A DNA stretch of 64,000 bases from JASHVB01 sp035508435 (GTDB lineage: Bacteria; Pseudomonadota; Alphaproteobacteria; Acetobacterales; Acetobacteraceae). The stretch spans positions 1 to 64,000 of the forward strand of contig DATJNA010000115.1 in the NCBI GenBank assembly GCA_035508435.1. The letters run 5' to 3'. A program made the position numbers and the translations under genes. The notes below the pieces were generated by a model, which ran no database searches, was not told the origin of the DNA, and saw only the letters and a program-made list of their open reading frames with translations. Shown one piece after another: positions 1-9,070 of the stretch. Within the stretch, counting starts at the first letter, position 1, and each line of letters starts with the position of its first letter.

Positions 1-318
1 GCAGCGGCGCAGGCCGACCTGCCATCGACAGAAGCGCTGCCATCGGCGCCGATACCATTCGATTTGCCACCACCGGCGCAGACGCCATCGGCGCAGACAC
101 CCTGCGATGCGCCGCCACCGGCGCGAATGCCGGACGAGCGAGCGGCCGCACGCCTGCTGCCGAACGAATACCCATCCACATGCCCATCGCCCGGAGCCGG
201 ACGGCGCGCGGCCGCGGGGGAGGCATTCTGTTCCGAACGGGCCGAGATCATGCCGGCAGTGGAATGGCCGGTCTCGCCGCTACCTGTGCAGGATGTTGCC
301 GCCGGCAGGCCGCCCTGA
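1..318 (+). CDS. Possible 3' end of a Pro/Ala-rich protein, cut by the window edge
   Basis: The first reading frame is open from base 1 to a stop at 316-318, giving about 105 residues rich in Pro, Ala and Ser with repeated PPPAQTP-like segments. It could be the disordered tail of a protein that begins to the left. No domain is recognisable, and long open frames are common in DNA this rich in G+C, so it may be noncoding. Confidence 0.22.
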   Translation, partial: AAAQADLPSTEALPSAPIPFDLPPPAQTPSAQTPCDAPPPARMPDERAAARLLPNEYPSTCPSPGAGRRAAAGEAFCSERAEIMPAVEWPVSPLPVQDVAAGRPP

Positions 319-766
319 CTCGTTCTGCTTGCATAACCATGACCAAACGCACGGGACCGGGTGACGGCCGGCCCCGGCGGCGGAGATTCGACGCTATCGT
401 TCCGGTATCGTTTCAGGGGCGCCGCGGATGACTTGGGCTGACCGGGAGCAATCTCCGAACGGCATGGACCGATGCAGACATAAGGGGACCACCGATGCAC
501 ATCGATCGACGTGACCCTCGGCAGCGGCTGCGCCGGCACGATTGGAACGGCGCGGGTGAGCCGCGCGGCAACCTCGCCCCGGATCCCATCGGTGTGCATC
601 TGCGTGCACCGGTTGTTCCAAGTCGTCTGCGACCCTCGTCACGGCACCGGTCGGCGCATCCTTGTCGAAGCTTGCTTCAACAGGAAACCGGCAGTCGAAT
701 CCCTGCTTCGCTGCCCGCGGCGCCAGGCCGGCAGATCGCGGAGTCGTTCCGCCCGGAGCAATCCGG
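319..766. other. Intergenic stretch with no supported gene
   Basis: Several open frames cross this stretch on both strands, but none has a convincing ribosome-binding site, recognisable protein motifs or a plausible operon position. It lies downstream of the leftward sensor kinase. I see no clear terminator or repeat in it. Confidence 0.4.
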
Positions 767-2281
767 CTACGCCGCTTGCTCCGTTGCGAATCCCGCCGGG
801 GCGGCGGCGGGGGCCGGCAGCACGATCCTCACCGACGTGCCCTTGCCCAAGGCACTGTGCACGGTGAACTGCCCGCGATGCAGGTCCACGAACAATTTCG
901 CCAGCGGCAGGCCGAGGCCGGTGCCGCCATGGCGGCGAGCCAGGCTGTGGTCCACCTGCACGAACGGCTGCAGCGCACGCGGAATGTCCTCCTCTGCCAT
1001 GCCGATGCCGGTGTCGCGCACCGTGATCGCCAGTGCCGCATCGCGCCATTCGGCGATCACCGACACCGTTCCGCCGGACGGCGTGAACTTGATCGCGTTC
1101 GACAGCAGGTTCAGCAGCACCTGCCGCATGCGCAGATGGTCGGCGTCGATCATCGGCATGTCGGGCGGCAGCGCCACCTCCAGCCCGACGCCCGCTTGCT
1201 CCGCCCGCTTGCGCACGATGCGCACCGCCGCATCGACGATGCTCCGCGACGGCACACGCTGCAGCCGCAATTCCGTCATGCCGGACTGCAGCTTGGCGAT
1301 GTCCAGCATGTCGTTGATCACTTCCAGCAAATGCCGGCCGCTGTGCAGGATGTCGTCGGCGAACTCGCGGTATCTCGGCTGGCCGACCGGGCCGAACGAT
1401 TCGTTGGCGATGATCTCGGAGAAGCCAATGATCGCGGTCAACGGCGTGCGCAGCTCATGGCTCATATTGGTCAGGAACTCGGTCTTCGCCCGGTTCGCCG
1501 CCTCGGCTTGCTCCTTCGCCGCCTGCAACGCCGCCTCGCGCTCCTTCAGCGGGGTGATGTTGCTGGCGATCAGCAAGAACCCGCCATCGCTGCGTTCGCT
1601 CTTGCTCAGGCGCAGCCAGCGTCCGTCGCTGATCCGCATCTCCCCGGTGGGCCCGGCGAGCGCCGCTTCGACGCCGGGCGGCAGCATGGCCCCCGCGGCC
1701 AGATCGCGGGCGTGCGCCGGAAAGAACGCGGCGAACTGCCCGTTTCGCAGTATCAGGCGGCGATCGGCACCGACCAGGGCGATGCCTTCGTTCAGGCCCT
1801 CGACCGCATGCACCAGATGATGCTGGGCCGACTGCCGGTCAGCGCGCTCGCGCTCCACCATGGCGCGGATGTTGTCCCGCATCGTCGCCATCGCCCGGAA
1901 CAATTCGCCCAGCTCGTCGCGACCCGAGGCACGAATGTCGACGTCGAGGTCACCGTCGGCGATGCGCCGCGCGGCGCTGGCAAGGGCGGTGATCGGCTGC
2001 AGCATCTGATGCGACAGAAACACGGCGATCAGCGTTCCCACCAGCATGGCGACCAGCGCCGCGGCCAGGACCCACAGCCGGTATTGCTCCATGCTGCCCG
2101 CCCGGGCCAGCGCCTGCAGCGATCCGTCATAATTGCGCAGCGCGGATGTCTCGGCTTCAACGGCGCCGTGCATCGCGCCGAAGGCGAGGCACGCCGTCAT
2201 CGCCGTCAGTCCCAGGACGGCGAGCAAGATCTTGGCGCGGAGCGCAAAAAATGTGGCGCGGCCCGGGTAACGCAGTCCCAA
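767..2281 (-). CDS. Membrane sensor histidine kinase (HAMP, PAS-like, HisKA, HATPase)
   Basis: This is a 504-residue inner-membrane two-component sensor. Membrane segments lie near residues 16-38 and 70-90 with only about 30 residues outside, so there is no large periplasmic sensor domain. A HAMP linker follows (about 92-145), then a PAS-like region (about 155-240). The HisKA box has the phospho-acceptor in NMSHELRTP (His275). The ATPase domain has the N box with Asn395, DTGIGM (423-428) and GGTGLGL (452-458), so all catalytic boxes are intact. No response regulator gene lies beside it, so it is an orphan here and its partner and signal are unknown. The promoter should lie in 2282-2450, shared with a divergent gene. 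Confidence 0.93.
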   Translation of the reverse strand: MGLRYPGRATFFALRAKILLAVLGLTAMTACLAFGAMHGAVEAETSALRNYDGSLQALARAGSMEQYRLWVLAAALVAMLVGTLIAVFLSHQMLQPITALASAARRIADGDLDVDIRASGRDELGELFRAMATMRDNIRAMVERERADRQSAQHHLVHAVEGLNEGIALVGADRRLILRNGQFAAFFPAHARDLAAGAMLPPGVEAALAGPTGEMRISDGRWLRLSKSERSDGGFLLIASNITPLKEREAALQAAKEQAEAANRAKTEFLTNMSHELRTPLTAIIGFSEIIANESFGPVGQPRYREFADDILHSGRHLLEVINDMLDIAKLQSGMTELRLQRVPSRSIVDAAVRIVRKRAEQAGVGLEVALPPDMPMIDADHLRMRQVLLNLLSNAIKFTPSGGTVSVIAEWRDAALAITVRDTGIGMAEEDIPRALQPFVQVDHSLARRHGGTGLGLPLAKLFVDLHRGQFTVHSALGKGTSVRIVLPAPAAAPAGFATEQAA

Positions 2282-2454
2282 CCTGACCTCCGCGGTACAG
2301 AGGAGCGGCCGGATAGTGGGGCTGTAATTCTTGCGTCAAGGTTTCATTATCGGCACGAACCCGCCTGCGGCACGCCCTATTCATGCATCGTTGACGCTGA
2401 GCGGCGGGCTGCCGCGGCGATGGCCGGCCGCTTCCGCCCGGCGGCCATCCTGCT

Positions 2455-2482
2455 ATAGGGTGACCCGATAGGGTGGCCCTAT
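2455..2482. promoter_or_regulatory. Candidate operator: repeated ATAGGG with a CCCTAT inverted partner
   Basis: ATAGGG occurs at 2455-2460 and again at 2468-2473. The second copy forms a perfect 6-bp inverted repeat with CCCTAT at 2477-2482 across a 3-base spacer. It sits 62 bases before the start of the ferritin-like gene in a divergent promoter region. A repressor site is an inference from symmetry and position only. Confidence 0.35.
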
Positions 2483-2544
2483 GGGGTTACCGGGGCCGGA
2501 ATCGATTGCAGCCGGCCGCAGCCGACAGGAGTGCGTGCGCGGTC

Positions 2545-3411
2545 ATGAAGCATTGGCGGATCGACGACGTGGCCTGGGATCGGTTCGATGCCGGCAAGCT
2601 GGATCCGGACCTGGTGCCGCTGGTCAAGGCCGCCGCCATGGTGGAGCGCAACGGCACCGATTACGCCGTATACCTGAACCGCGTATTCGCCGACGACCCG
2701 GACTTTCGCCAGGCCGCCGACCACTGGGCCGAGGAAGAAGTGCAGCATGGCGACGCGCTTGGCCGTTGGGCAATGCTCGCCGATCCGGGCTGGGATTATG
2801 CCGCGGCGTTCGCGCGCTATCGCGCGGGCTACAAGTTACCGCTGGAGGCGACCGCGTCGGTGCGCGGCTCCCGCACCGGCGAGCTGATCGCGCGCTGCAT
2901 GGTGGAGACCGGCACCTCCAGCTACTACAGCGCACTGGCCGACGCGACGCAGGAGCCGGTGCTGCGCCAGATCTGCAAGCACATCGCCGCCGACGAATTC
3001 CGCCACTACAAGCTTTTCTATGACCATATGCGCCGCTACCTGAAGCGCGAGAACATCGGGATGGCGCGCCGGCTGCGCATCGCACTGGGGCGGATCGGCG
3101 AAAGCGAGGACGACGAACTGGCCTTCGCCTGGCATTGCGGCAATCAAGCCGAGGGCCAGCGATTCGTCCGCGCCGATTGCACCGCGGCGTACATGGCGCG
3201 GGCAATGCGATGCTACCGCTTCCGCCATGTCGAGCGCGGCGTGGGGATGGTGCTCAAGGCGGTGGGCGTGAAGCCGCGCGGGCGATTGGGCGACTGGGCG
3301 GCGCGCTTCACATGGCGGCTGCTGCTATGGCGGCAGCGTCGGTACGGGCGCCGCATCGAGCGTCGGTACGGGCACCGCATCGAGGCCGTTGCGACGGCCG
3401 GGGTGACATGA
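2545..3411 (+). CDS. Ferritin-like diiron protein
   Basis: This 288-residue protein shows the metal-ligand spacing of four-helix diiron proteins: Glu34, then EEVQH (Glu65, His68), Glu121, and DEFRH (Glu151, His154). That arrangement resembles rubrerythrins, ferritin-like proteins and acyl-ACP desaturase relatives. Likely roles are oxygen or peroxide chemistry or hydroxylation/desaturation of a substrate; the sequence does not decide between them. The start at 2545 is preferred over an upstream one because the homologous-looking part begins with MKHW. The C-terminal 50 residues are very basic (Arg-rich), which suggests contact with membrane lipid or nucleic acid. A strong hairpin follows the gene. 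Confidence 0.78.
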   Translation: MKHWRIDDVAWDRFDAGKLDPDLVPLVKAAAMVERNGTDYAVYLNRVFADDPDFRQAADHWAEEEVQHGDALGRWAMLADPGWDYAAAFARYRAGYKLPLEATASVRGSRTGELIARCMVETGTSSYYSALADATQEPVLRQICKHIAADEFRHYKLFYDHMRRYLKRENIGMARRLRIALGRIGESEDDELAFAWHCGNQAEGQRFVRADCTAAYMARAMRCYRFRHVERGVGMVLKAVGVKPRGRLGDWAARFTWRLLLWRQRRYGRRIERRYGHRIEAVATAGVT

Positions 3412-3449
3412 CCGGAGGGAGAACTCCGGGCCAGCGCCGCACAGTCTAG

Positions 3450-3481
3450 ACAGGCTCCCCTGCCGCAAGGGGGGAGCCTGT
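3450..3481. terminator. Convergent hairpin terminator
   Basis: An 11-bp perfect stem (ACAGGCTCCCC with GGGGAGCCTGT) encloses a 10-base loop, between the convergent ferritin-like and CoA-transferase genes. The run of T residues after the stem is very short, so it is not a textbook intrinsic terminator, but its symmetry and position suit a bidirectional one. Confidence 0.6.
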
Positions 3482-3509
3482 TCCGCTGCCCGCTCTTCGT
3501 CCTTGCCGG

Positions 3510-4742
3510 CTACTCCCGGCCGCCGATCACCGCGTCGCTTCGCAGCGTGCCGAGCGCGTCACGATCCAGGCCCAGCCATTCCGCCAGCACCTCCTCGCTG
3601 TGCTGGCCCAACAATGGCGCCGACGCGATCGGCAGCGTCTTGCCGGAGTAGCGCACCGGCCAGCCGCTCATCGTGTATGGACCGACCTTGGGATGCTGCA
3701 TGGTCTGGCGGATGCCACGGGTCTCGAACGTCTTGTCGTTCGCGAGTTCCATCGTGTCCATCACCGCGCCGGCCGGGATGGTCGCGCTGCTGACCAGCCG
3801 CATCGCCTCGTGCTTGTCGTGCTGGCGGGTCCAGTTGGCGACGATCGCGTCGACTTCCTCGCGATGCTCCGTGCGCGCATCGGGCGAATCGTAGTTCGGA
3901 TCGCCGATCAGGTCCTCGCGTCCCATCACCCGCAGCAACCGGTTCCAATGTTCGGGATTGGCGCGGCTGCAATAGACATAGACGTAGTCGTTCGGGCCGC
4001 CGCCCTTGCAAGGATACACCCCGATCGGCGGATTGCCGCCGCCCACGGTCTTGGAACCCGCGCGTGGCGCCGGCTTGCCGGTGCGCTCCATGTAGGTGAA
4101 CGAATTGCGGATATAGTGCAGGATTGAATCCTGCATCGCGAGTTGCAGATGCTCGCCTTGCCCGGTGCGCAGCTTGCGCACATAGGCGCCCAGCACCGAG
4201 ATCGCCATCACCATCCCCGTGCCGGTATCGCCGATCGTCGCGCCTGGCTTGCACGGCGGGCCGTCTTCCTCGCCGGTGATGCTCATCAGCCCGCCGGCCG
4301 CCTGTGCGATCATGTCGAAGGCCAGGCTCTTCTCGAACGCGCTGCCCTCGCCGAATCCCTTGGTCTGGCAGTAGATGATGCCGGGGTTGATGGCGCGGAT
4401 CACGGCGGGGCCAAGGCCGAGGCGCTCGATCGCGCCTGGGGCGAAATTCTCGCAGAACACGTCGGCCTGTTTGGCCATCTGCTTCACCAGATCGACGCCG
4501 CGCGGATCCTTCAGATTGATGCCGACCGACTTCTTGTTGGCGTTGTATTGCAGGAAGTAATACGCGTCCTGCCCGGGTTTGCCGCCGGCGGTGCGGCCGG
4601 GATCGCCAACCTTGGGGTTCTCCACCTTCACCACCTCGGCGCCCATCCAGGCCAGCGCCTCGGTGCAGGACGGGCCGGCTTCGAACTGCGTCAGGTCCAG
4701 GACCTTCATGCCTGTCAGGCAGGTTTCGGGGCCATTGCTCAT
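3510..4742 (-). CDS. CaiB/BaiF family (class III) CoA-transferase
   Basis: The product is 410 residues, the usual single-domain length. It resembles formyl-CoA:oxalate CoA-transferase and relatives, which pass CoA between carboxylic acids through an aspartyl anhydride. Asp172 in PGATIGDTGTG matches the catalytic aspartate of that family. The N-terminal LDLTQFEAGPSCTEALAWMGAEVVKVE pattern is characteristic; its parts are split here only for description (LDLTQFEAGP, then GAEVVKVE). GGGAG about nine bases before 4742 picks this start over one ten codons upstream. The acyl substrate cannot be told; oxalate, succinate and other small acids are all possible. Three related CoA-transferase genes lie in this window. 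Confidence 0.9.
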   Translation of the reverse strand: MSNGPETCLTGMKVLDLTQFEAGPSCTEALAWMGAEVVKVENPKVGDPGRTAGGKPGQDAYYFLQYNANKKSVGINLKDPRGVDLVKQMAKQADVFCENFAPGAIERLGLGPAVIRAINPGIIYCQTKGFGEGSAFEKSLAFDMIAQAAGGLMSITGEEDGPPCKPGATIGDTGTGMVMAISVLGAYVRKLRTGQGEHLQLAMQDSILHYIRNSFTYMERTGKPAPRAGSKTVGGGNPPIGVYPCKGGGPNDYVYVYCSRANPEHWNRLLRVMGREDLIGDPNYDSPDARTEHREEVDAIVANWTRQHDKHEAMRLVSSATIPAGAVMDTMELANDKTFETRGIRQTMQHPKVGPYTMSGWPVRYSGKTLPIASAPLLGQHSEEVLAEWLGLDRDALGTLRSDAVIGGRE

Positions 4743-4820
4743 GCTTGGACACTCCCGTTGCAAGGTTGGCACGGAGCCTACGCCAGCTTTTCGGCCTGCG
4801 TAAATGTTGCCGTTGCCGGC

Positions 4821-5747
4821 TCAGGGCATCGCCGCGAGCTGCGATCGCCGGTCGATGCTCACGAACAGACGCCGGGTGGGGAAGGAGAGCCAGACGCGGC
4901 GGTCACGCAGGAAGTCGCCGCCGAGCAAGGCGTCGCCCATCGCCGACTCGTGCGGCACCACGGCCAGCATCGGATCGCTGATGCGCGCGTCGCCGACCAG
5001 CAGCTCGCGGAACCGGTGCACGTGCACGGCCAGCGGCGCCGGCGCGGCACCATGCGCGATGATGATGCGGTCCGTGGCGAGCGATGGTTCGGTCAGGCCC
5101 AGCCGCCGGGCCATCGGCATGCCGATCGTGGTGGCCTGGGCGCCGGTGTCGAGGATCGCCATGCCATCGACGCCATCCAGCGCGATCGGCACCAGCAGGC
5201 GGTCGCGCTGCGCTTCCAGGCCCTTGATTTCGACGGATGGCTGATGCCATGGCGGCGGCGCATCGGGGCAGCGGCGCACGCGATAGATTGTCAGGCGATG
5301 GTCGGGCTCGTCGATGTCGAGGTCGAAGGCGAGCAAGATGTCGGCACCGAGCAAGCCGTCGGCGGGCGGGCCCCCGGTGTGGTCGATGGCGAAGTCGCCG
5401 ACCGCCACGTGGTGAACCGGGAAGCGGGTGTCGCCCAGGGTGAGGCCGGGGATGATGGCGTCCCAATTGGCGCTGGAGCCGCCGATGCCGAAGCTGCGGG
5501 TGATGTGGCGCGGATCGCGGGGCAGGCCGAGGCGGGCGACGGCCGCCCCGGTCAGCACGGTGCGTTCGGCGCCGGTATCGACCAGCAGGCGCAACGGGTG
5601 GCCGCCGACCCCGGCGGTGATGAACAAGAGATTGCGGCTGGTCTCCAGCGGCATCGAGGCGAGCGGCACCAGGTTGCAGGTTGGCGGCGGATCGGCGCAA
5701 CCGGCGAGCACGAGCAAGACCAGCAGCAAGGGGACCAGGCGACACAT
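4821..5747 (-). CDS. Retropepsin-like aspartic protease lipoprotein with two DTG lobes
   Basis: This 308-residue protein begins with a lipoprotein signal (LLLVLLVLAGC, Cys17 acylated), so it is probably anchored in the envelope. It carries two aspartic-protease signatures, LLVDTGAERT (Asp57) and AILDTGAQAT (Asp200). Each is followed later by a hydrophobic-hydrophobic-Gly motif (GLLGADIL, ALLGGDFL). One chain therefore appears to supply both halves of a retropepsin-type active site, as in pepsin, instead of dimerising. The substrate is unknown. The start at 5747 is chosen because it puts the signal peptide at the N-terminus; an upstream in-frame start would bury it. Confidence 0.8.
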   Translation of the reverse strand: MCRLVPLLLVLLVLAGCADPPPTCNLVPLASMPLETSRNLLFITAGVGGHPLRLLVDTGAERTVLTGAAVARLGLPRDPRHITRSFGIGGSSANWDAIIPGLTLGDTRFPVHHVAVGDFAIDHTGGPPADGLLGADILLAFDLDIDEPDHRLTIYRVRRCPDAPPPWHQPSVEIKGLEAQRDRLLVPIALDGVDGMAILDTGAQATTIGMPMARRLGLTEPSLATDRIIIAHGAAPAPLAVHVHRFRELLVGDARISDPMLAVVPHESAMGDALLGGDFLRDRRVWLSFPTRRLFVSIDRRSQLAAMP

Positions 5748-5887
5748 GGCGGCATTGTGGCCCGGCGGAATGGGACGGGCCAGTGCAATGAATGGCCGGA
5801 TTGCACCGCGGGATTGTGCGTTGCGCGGCTGTGGCACGCGGGCAAAGCGGCGCCTACGTTGCTGGCCAGCGAGGAGGAGACCGCGCC

Positions 5888-6334
5888 ATGGCAGCGATGC
5901 CGCAGCCCGAGGGCTACCACACCGTCACGCCGTATCTTGTCGTCAAGGACGCCGAACGGCTGATCGAGTTCCTGGTTGCCGCTTTCGGCGCGCAGGAGAC
6001 CGAACGGCTCGCCGCGCCGAACCATCGCATCGCCCATGCGGAGCTGCGGATCGGCGACTCGGTGGTGATGCTGGGCGAAGCGCGCGACGGTCACAAGGAG
6101 CGTCCGTGCATGCTGTATGTTTACGTCTCCGACGCCGATGCCACCTGGCAGCGCGCGGTTGCGTCGGGTGCGACGGCGGGACAGCAGCCGCAGGACCAGT
6201 TCTATGGCGACCGCAGTGGCAGCGTGACGGATCCTTGCGGTAATGAATGGTGGATCGCGACGCGCATCGAGAACGTGCCGCCGGAGGAGCTCCATCGCCG
6301 TATCGCCGCGCTGATGCAGCAGGCCGAGGGTTGA
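5888..6334 (+). CDS. VOC/glyoxalase-fold protein (PhnB-like)
   Basis: This 148-residue protein has a vicinal-oxygen-chelate fold pattern: YHTVTPYLVVKDAERLIEF at the N-terminus, then a second half with SVTDPCGNEWWIATR. Proteins of this subgroup are dioxygenase, glyoxalase or resistance-type enzymes; some lack metal-dependent activity. The start at 5888 is fixed by GGAGGAGA about eight bases upstream. It stands alone between divergent and downstream genes, so context does not assign a substrate. Confidence 0.82.
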   Translation: MAAMPQPEGYHTVTPYLVVKDAERLIEFLVAAFGAQETERLAAPNHRIAHAELRIGDSVVMLGEARDGHKERPCMLYVYVSDADATWQRAVASGATAGQQPQDQFYGDRSGSVTDPCGNEWWIATRIENVPPEELHRRIAALMQQAEG

Positions 6335-6481
6335 TCTCTCGGCGCTGCTGCGACGCGTGCCCCGTCGCAATGACGGCCGTTTGCGGGCCGCGGCCTCGGA
6401 TGGCTCGCTCCCCCGGCTGGTCTTGAACCCCCGGCGATCCGCCAGCACATTGCGCCACCGCACGTGGGGAGGCGGGCAGCG

Positions 6482-7246
6482 ATGAATTTATTCGATCTGA
6501 CCGGGAAGGTCGCGCTGGTGACCGGCGGCAATGGCGGCATCGGCCTCGGCATGGCGGAAGGCATGGCCGCTTGCGGCGCCGCCATCGTCATCTCCGGCCG
6601 TAATGCCGAGAAGGCACGCGGCGCGCTGGATGCATTGCGCGCGCATGGCGTGAAGGCGGCTTTCCTGCCCGCCGACGTGACAAAAAAAGCCGAAGGCGAG
6701 AAACTGGTGACGGAGACCGAGGCGCAGTTCGGGCGGCTCGACATCCTGGTCAACAATGCCGGCACGGCGATCCGCAAAATGCCGCAGGACTACACCGAGG
6801 CCGAGTGGCACGAGGTGCTGGACACTAACCTGACCAGCGCGTTCCTGCTGTCCCAGGCGGCGTACCACGCGATGAAGCGGGCCGGCGGCGGCAAGATGAT
6901 CAATATCGGTTCGATGATGTCGATGTTCGGCGCGCCCTATGCGGCGCCGTACGGGTCCAGCAAGGGAGGCATCGTGCAGATGACCCGTGCGCTCGCGACC
7001 GCCTGGGCGCCGGACAACATCCAGGTGAATGCGGTCCTGCCGGGCTGGATCGATACCGACCTGACGCGGCGCGCCCGCCAGCAGGTGGCGGGGCTGCATG
7101 AGCGGGTGGCGGCCCGCACGCCCGCGGCGCGCTGGGGCACGCCAGGGGACATGGCGGGCATCGCCGCCTTCCTCGCCAGCCCCGCATCGGATTTCGTCAC
7201 CGGGGCGGCGATTCCGGTGGATGGAGGCTTCTCGGTCGGAATGTGA
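6482..7246 (+). CDS. Short-chain dehydrogenase/reductase
   Basis: This 254-residue SDR has the dinucleotide-binding TGGNGGIG, the structural NNAG, and the active-site Ser and YGSSK (Tyr-x-x-x-Lys). It ends in the usual GAAIPVDGG region. Length and motifs match 3-oxoacyl-ACP reductase, gluconate 5-dehydrogenase and 2-deoxygluconate dehydrogenase types, and I cannot choose among them. GGGGAGG about ten bases before 6482 supports this start. The final Gly-Met-stop codons are the first unit of the tandem repeat downstream. Confidence 0.9.
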   Translation: MNLFDLTGKVALVTGGNGGIGLGMAEGMAACGAAIVISGRNAEKARGALDALRAHGVKAAFLPADVTKKAEGEKLVTETEAQFGRLDILVNNAGTAIRKMPQDYTEAEWHEVLDTNLTSAFLLSQAAYHAMKRAGGGKMINIGSMMSMFGAPYAAPYGSSKGGIVQMTRALATAWAPDNIQVNAVLPGWIDTDLTRRARQQVAGLHERVAARTPAARWGTPGDMAGIAAFLASPASDFVTGAAIPVDGGFSVGM

Positions 7247-7368
7247 CGGGCGCAATAGGAATGTGACGGGCGCAGTAGGAATGTGACGGGCGCAGTAGGA
7301 ATGTGGCGCGTTCAATAGGAATGCGACGGGCGCGGTAGGAATGTGACGGGCGCAATAGGAATATGACG
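7238..7368. repeat. 20-bp tandem repeat starting at the SDR stop codon
   Basis: Six units of exactly 20 bases start at 7241, 7261, 7281, 7301, 7321 and 7341, and a partial seventh starts at 7361. Most units begin ATGTGACGGGCG; the 7301 and 7321 units are the most diverged. The first unit contains the SDR stop codon TGA (7244-7246), so the gene's 3' end is part of the array. There are no unique spacers, so it is not a CRISPR array. It fills most of the space before the convergent glycerol kinase gene. Confidence 0.95.
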
Positions 7369-7412
7369 ATTGCGCGGTTGCTGCCGCGGATCGCGGGAAC
7401 GGGTGGGTCGGC

Positions 7413-8891
7413 TCAACTCCACCCGAATGATCGATCCACCGCCTTCCGCCACCCGGCGACCAGCGCCGCGCGCCGCTCCGCCGGCATCGATGGCGTCCAG
7501 GTCTTCGTCACTGCCCAGTTGGCGCGCAGGTCGTCGATGCCTTGCCAATATCCCACCGCCAGCCCCGCCGCATACGCGGCACCGAGCGCCGTTGTCTCCA
7601 ATGTGCCTGGCCGCACCACCGGAACGCCCAGCATGTCGGCCTGGAACTGCATCAGCAGCTCATTCGCCACCATCCCGCCGTCCACCCGCAGCGTCGTTAT
7701 CGCAATCCCCGAATCCTGCTCCATTGCCTGGACCACATCGAAGGTCTGGTAGGCGGTTGCCTCCAGGGCTGCGCGCGCGATATGGCCGGCACCGGCAAAC
7801 CGCGTCAGCCCCGCGATCACGCCGCGTGCATCGCTGCGCCAGTACGGCGCGTACAGCCCGGAGAACGCCGGCACGAAATACACATCGCCGTTGTCCGCCA
7901 CCGAGGCGGCCAAGGCTTCCACCGCGGCGGAGGTGCGAATCAAGCCCAGATTGTCGCGCAGCCACTGCACCAGAGCGCCGGTCACCGCGATGGAACCCTC
8001 CAGCGCATAGCTCGCCGGTGCATCGCCGATCTGCGCCGCCACAGTCGTGACCAGCCCGTGCCGCGACGGACGTGGCGTTGTGCCGGTATGCATCAACAGG
8101 AAGCAGCCGGTGCCGTAAGTGTTCTTCGCCTCGCCTTGCTCGCAGCATGCCTGGCCGAGCAAGGCCGCCTGCTGGTCGCCCAGCGCGCCGGCGACCGGCA
8201 CGCCCTGAAGCGGCGCGCGAGCGGTGGCGTAGACCGCCGACGACGGCACGATCCGCGGCAGCAGCGCGCGGGGAATGCCGAACGCTGCCAGCAAGGGGTC
8301 GCTCCATTGCAGTGTCGCAAGGTCCATCAACTGCGTGCGGCTGGCGTTGGTGACGTCGGTGATATGCTGCCCGGTCAGGTGCCAGAGCAACCAACTGTCG
8401 ACGGTGCCGAAGGCGAGGTCGCCGGCTTCGGCGCGCCGGCGCGCCTGCGGCACGGTGTCCAGCAACCAGCGCAGTTTCAGGGCGGAGAAGTAGCTCGCGA
8501 GCGGCAGCCCGGTCTGCGCGCGGAACCGATCCTGCCCGCCGTTGCGCGCATACTCGGCCACCAGCGCGTCGGTACGGGTATCCTGCCAGACCAGCGCATT
8601 GTGTACCGGCTCCCCGGTGGCGCGGTCCCACAGCAGCGTGGTCTCGCGCTGGTTGGTGATGCCGACCGCCGCCAGGTCCTGCGCCGACAGGTTCGCCCCG
8701 CGCAGCGCATCGCTGATCACCGCGAGGGTGTTGTCGCGCAGTTCGCGCGGGTCATGCTCCACCCAGCCGGGTTGCGGCAGGATCTGCCGATGCTCGCGTT
8801 GCGCCAGGGCGATGGTGTTGCCGGCGCGGTCGAACACGATGAAACGGCTGCTGGTGGTGCCCTGATCGATCGCGCCGACGTATTTCGTCAT
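7413..8891 (-). CDS. glpK: Glycerol kinase
   Basis: This 492-residue FGGY-family kinase phosphorylates glycerol with ATP to sn-glycerol 3-phosphate in the cytoplasm. Its start, AIDQGTTSSRFIVFD, is the family signature. NQRETTLLWDR, TNASRTQLMD, YGTGCFLLMHTG and RVDGGMVANELLMQFQAD are in the expected order, and the length is normal. The start is preceded by GGGGGA. No glpF or glpD lies beside it, so how glycerol enters and is oxidised is not shown here. Confidence 0.96.
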   Translation of the reverse strand: MTKYVGAIDQGTTSSRFIVFDRAGNTIALAQREHRQILPQPGWVEHDPRELRDNTLAVISDALRGANLSAQDLAAVGITNQRETTLLWDRATGEPVHNALVWQDTRTDALVAEYARNGGQDRFRAQTGLPLASYFSALKLRWLLDTVPQARRRAEAGDLAFGTVDSWLLWHLTGQHITDVTNASRTQLMDLATLQWSDPLLAAFGIPRALLPRIVPSSAVYATARAPLQGVPVAGALGDQQAALLGQACCEQGEAKNTYGTGCFLLMHTGTTPRPSRHGLVTTVAAQIGDAPASYALEGSIAVTGALVQWLRDNLGLIRTSAAVEALAASVADNGDVYFVPAFSGLYAPYWRSDARGVIAGLTRFAGAGHIARAALEATAYQTFDVVQAMEQDSGIAITTLRVDGGMVANELLMQFQADMLGVPVVRPGTLETTALGAAYAAGLAVGYWQGIDDLRANWAVTKTWTPSMPAERRAALVAGWRKAVDRSFGWS

Positions 8892-9070
8892 GGTTCCCCC
8901 GAACCGGCCTGGCAGCGCGCACCAGTGGCGATGGCAGCGCCCGATCTACGAGGGAAGTTGACCGGGTCAACCCCGGCCATGACCAAGCGAGGCCACCTGC
9001 CTGCCTGCCTGCGCTACGCCGGCAGATCGGCTGTGTGCGAGCCCCGGCGACGCCGCACGCCGGCCGGCTG

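Noticed and set aside
6325..6380. Fifth copy of the dispersed inverted repeat
   Set aside because: Only a right-end-like CGTCGCAATGACGG is present; no matching left arm or interior is visible.
7238..7368. CRISPR array
   Set aside because: Units are contiguous with no spacers and no cas genes are present. The same applies to the 11-bp array at 22200.
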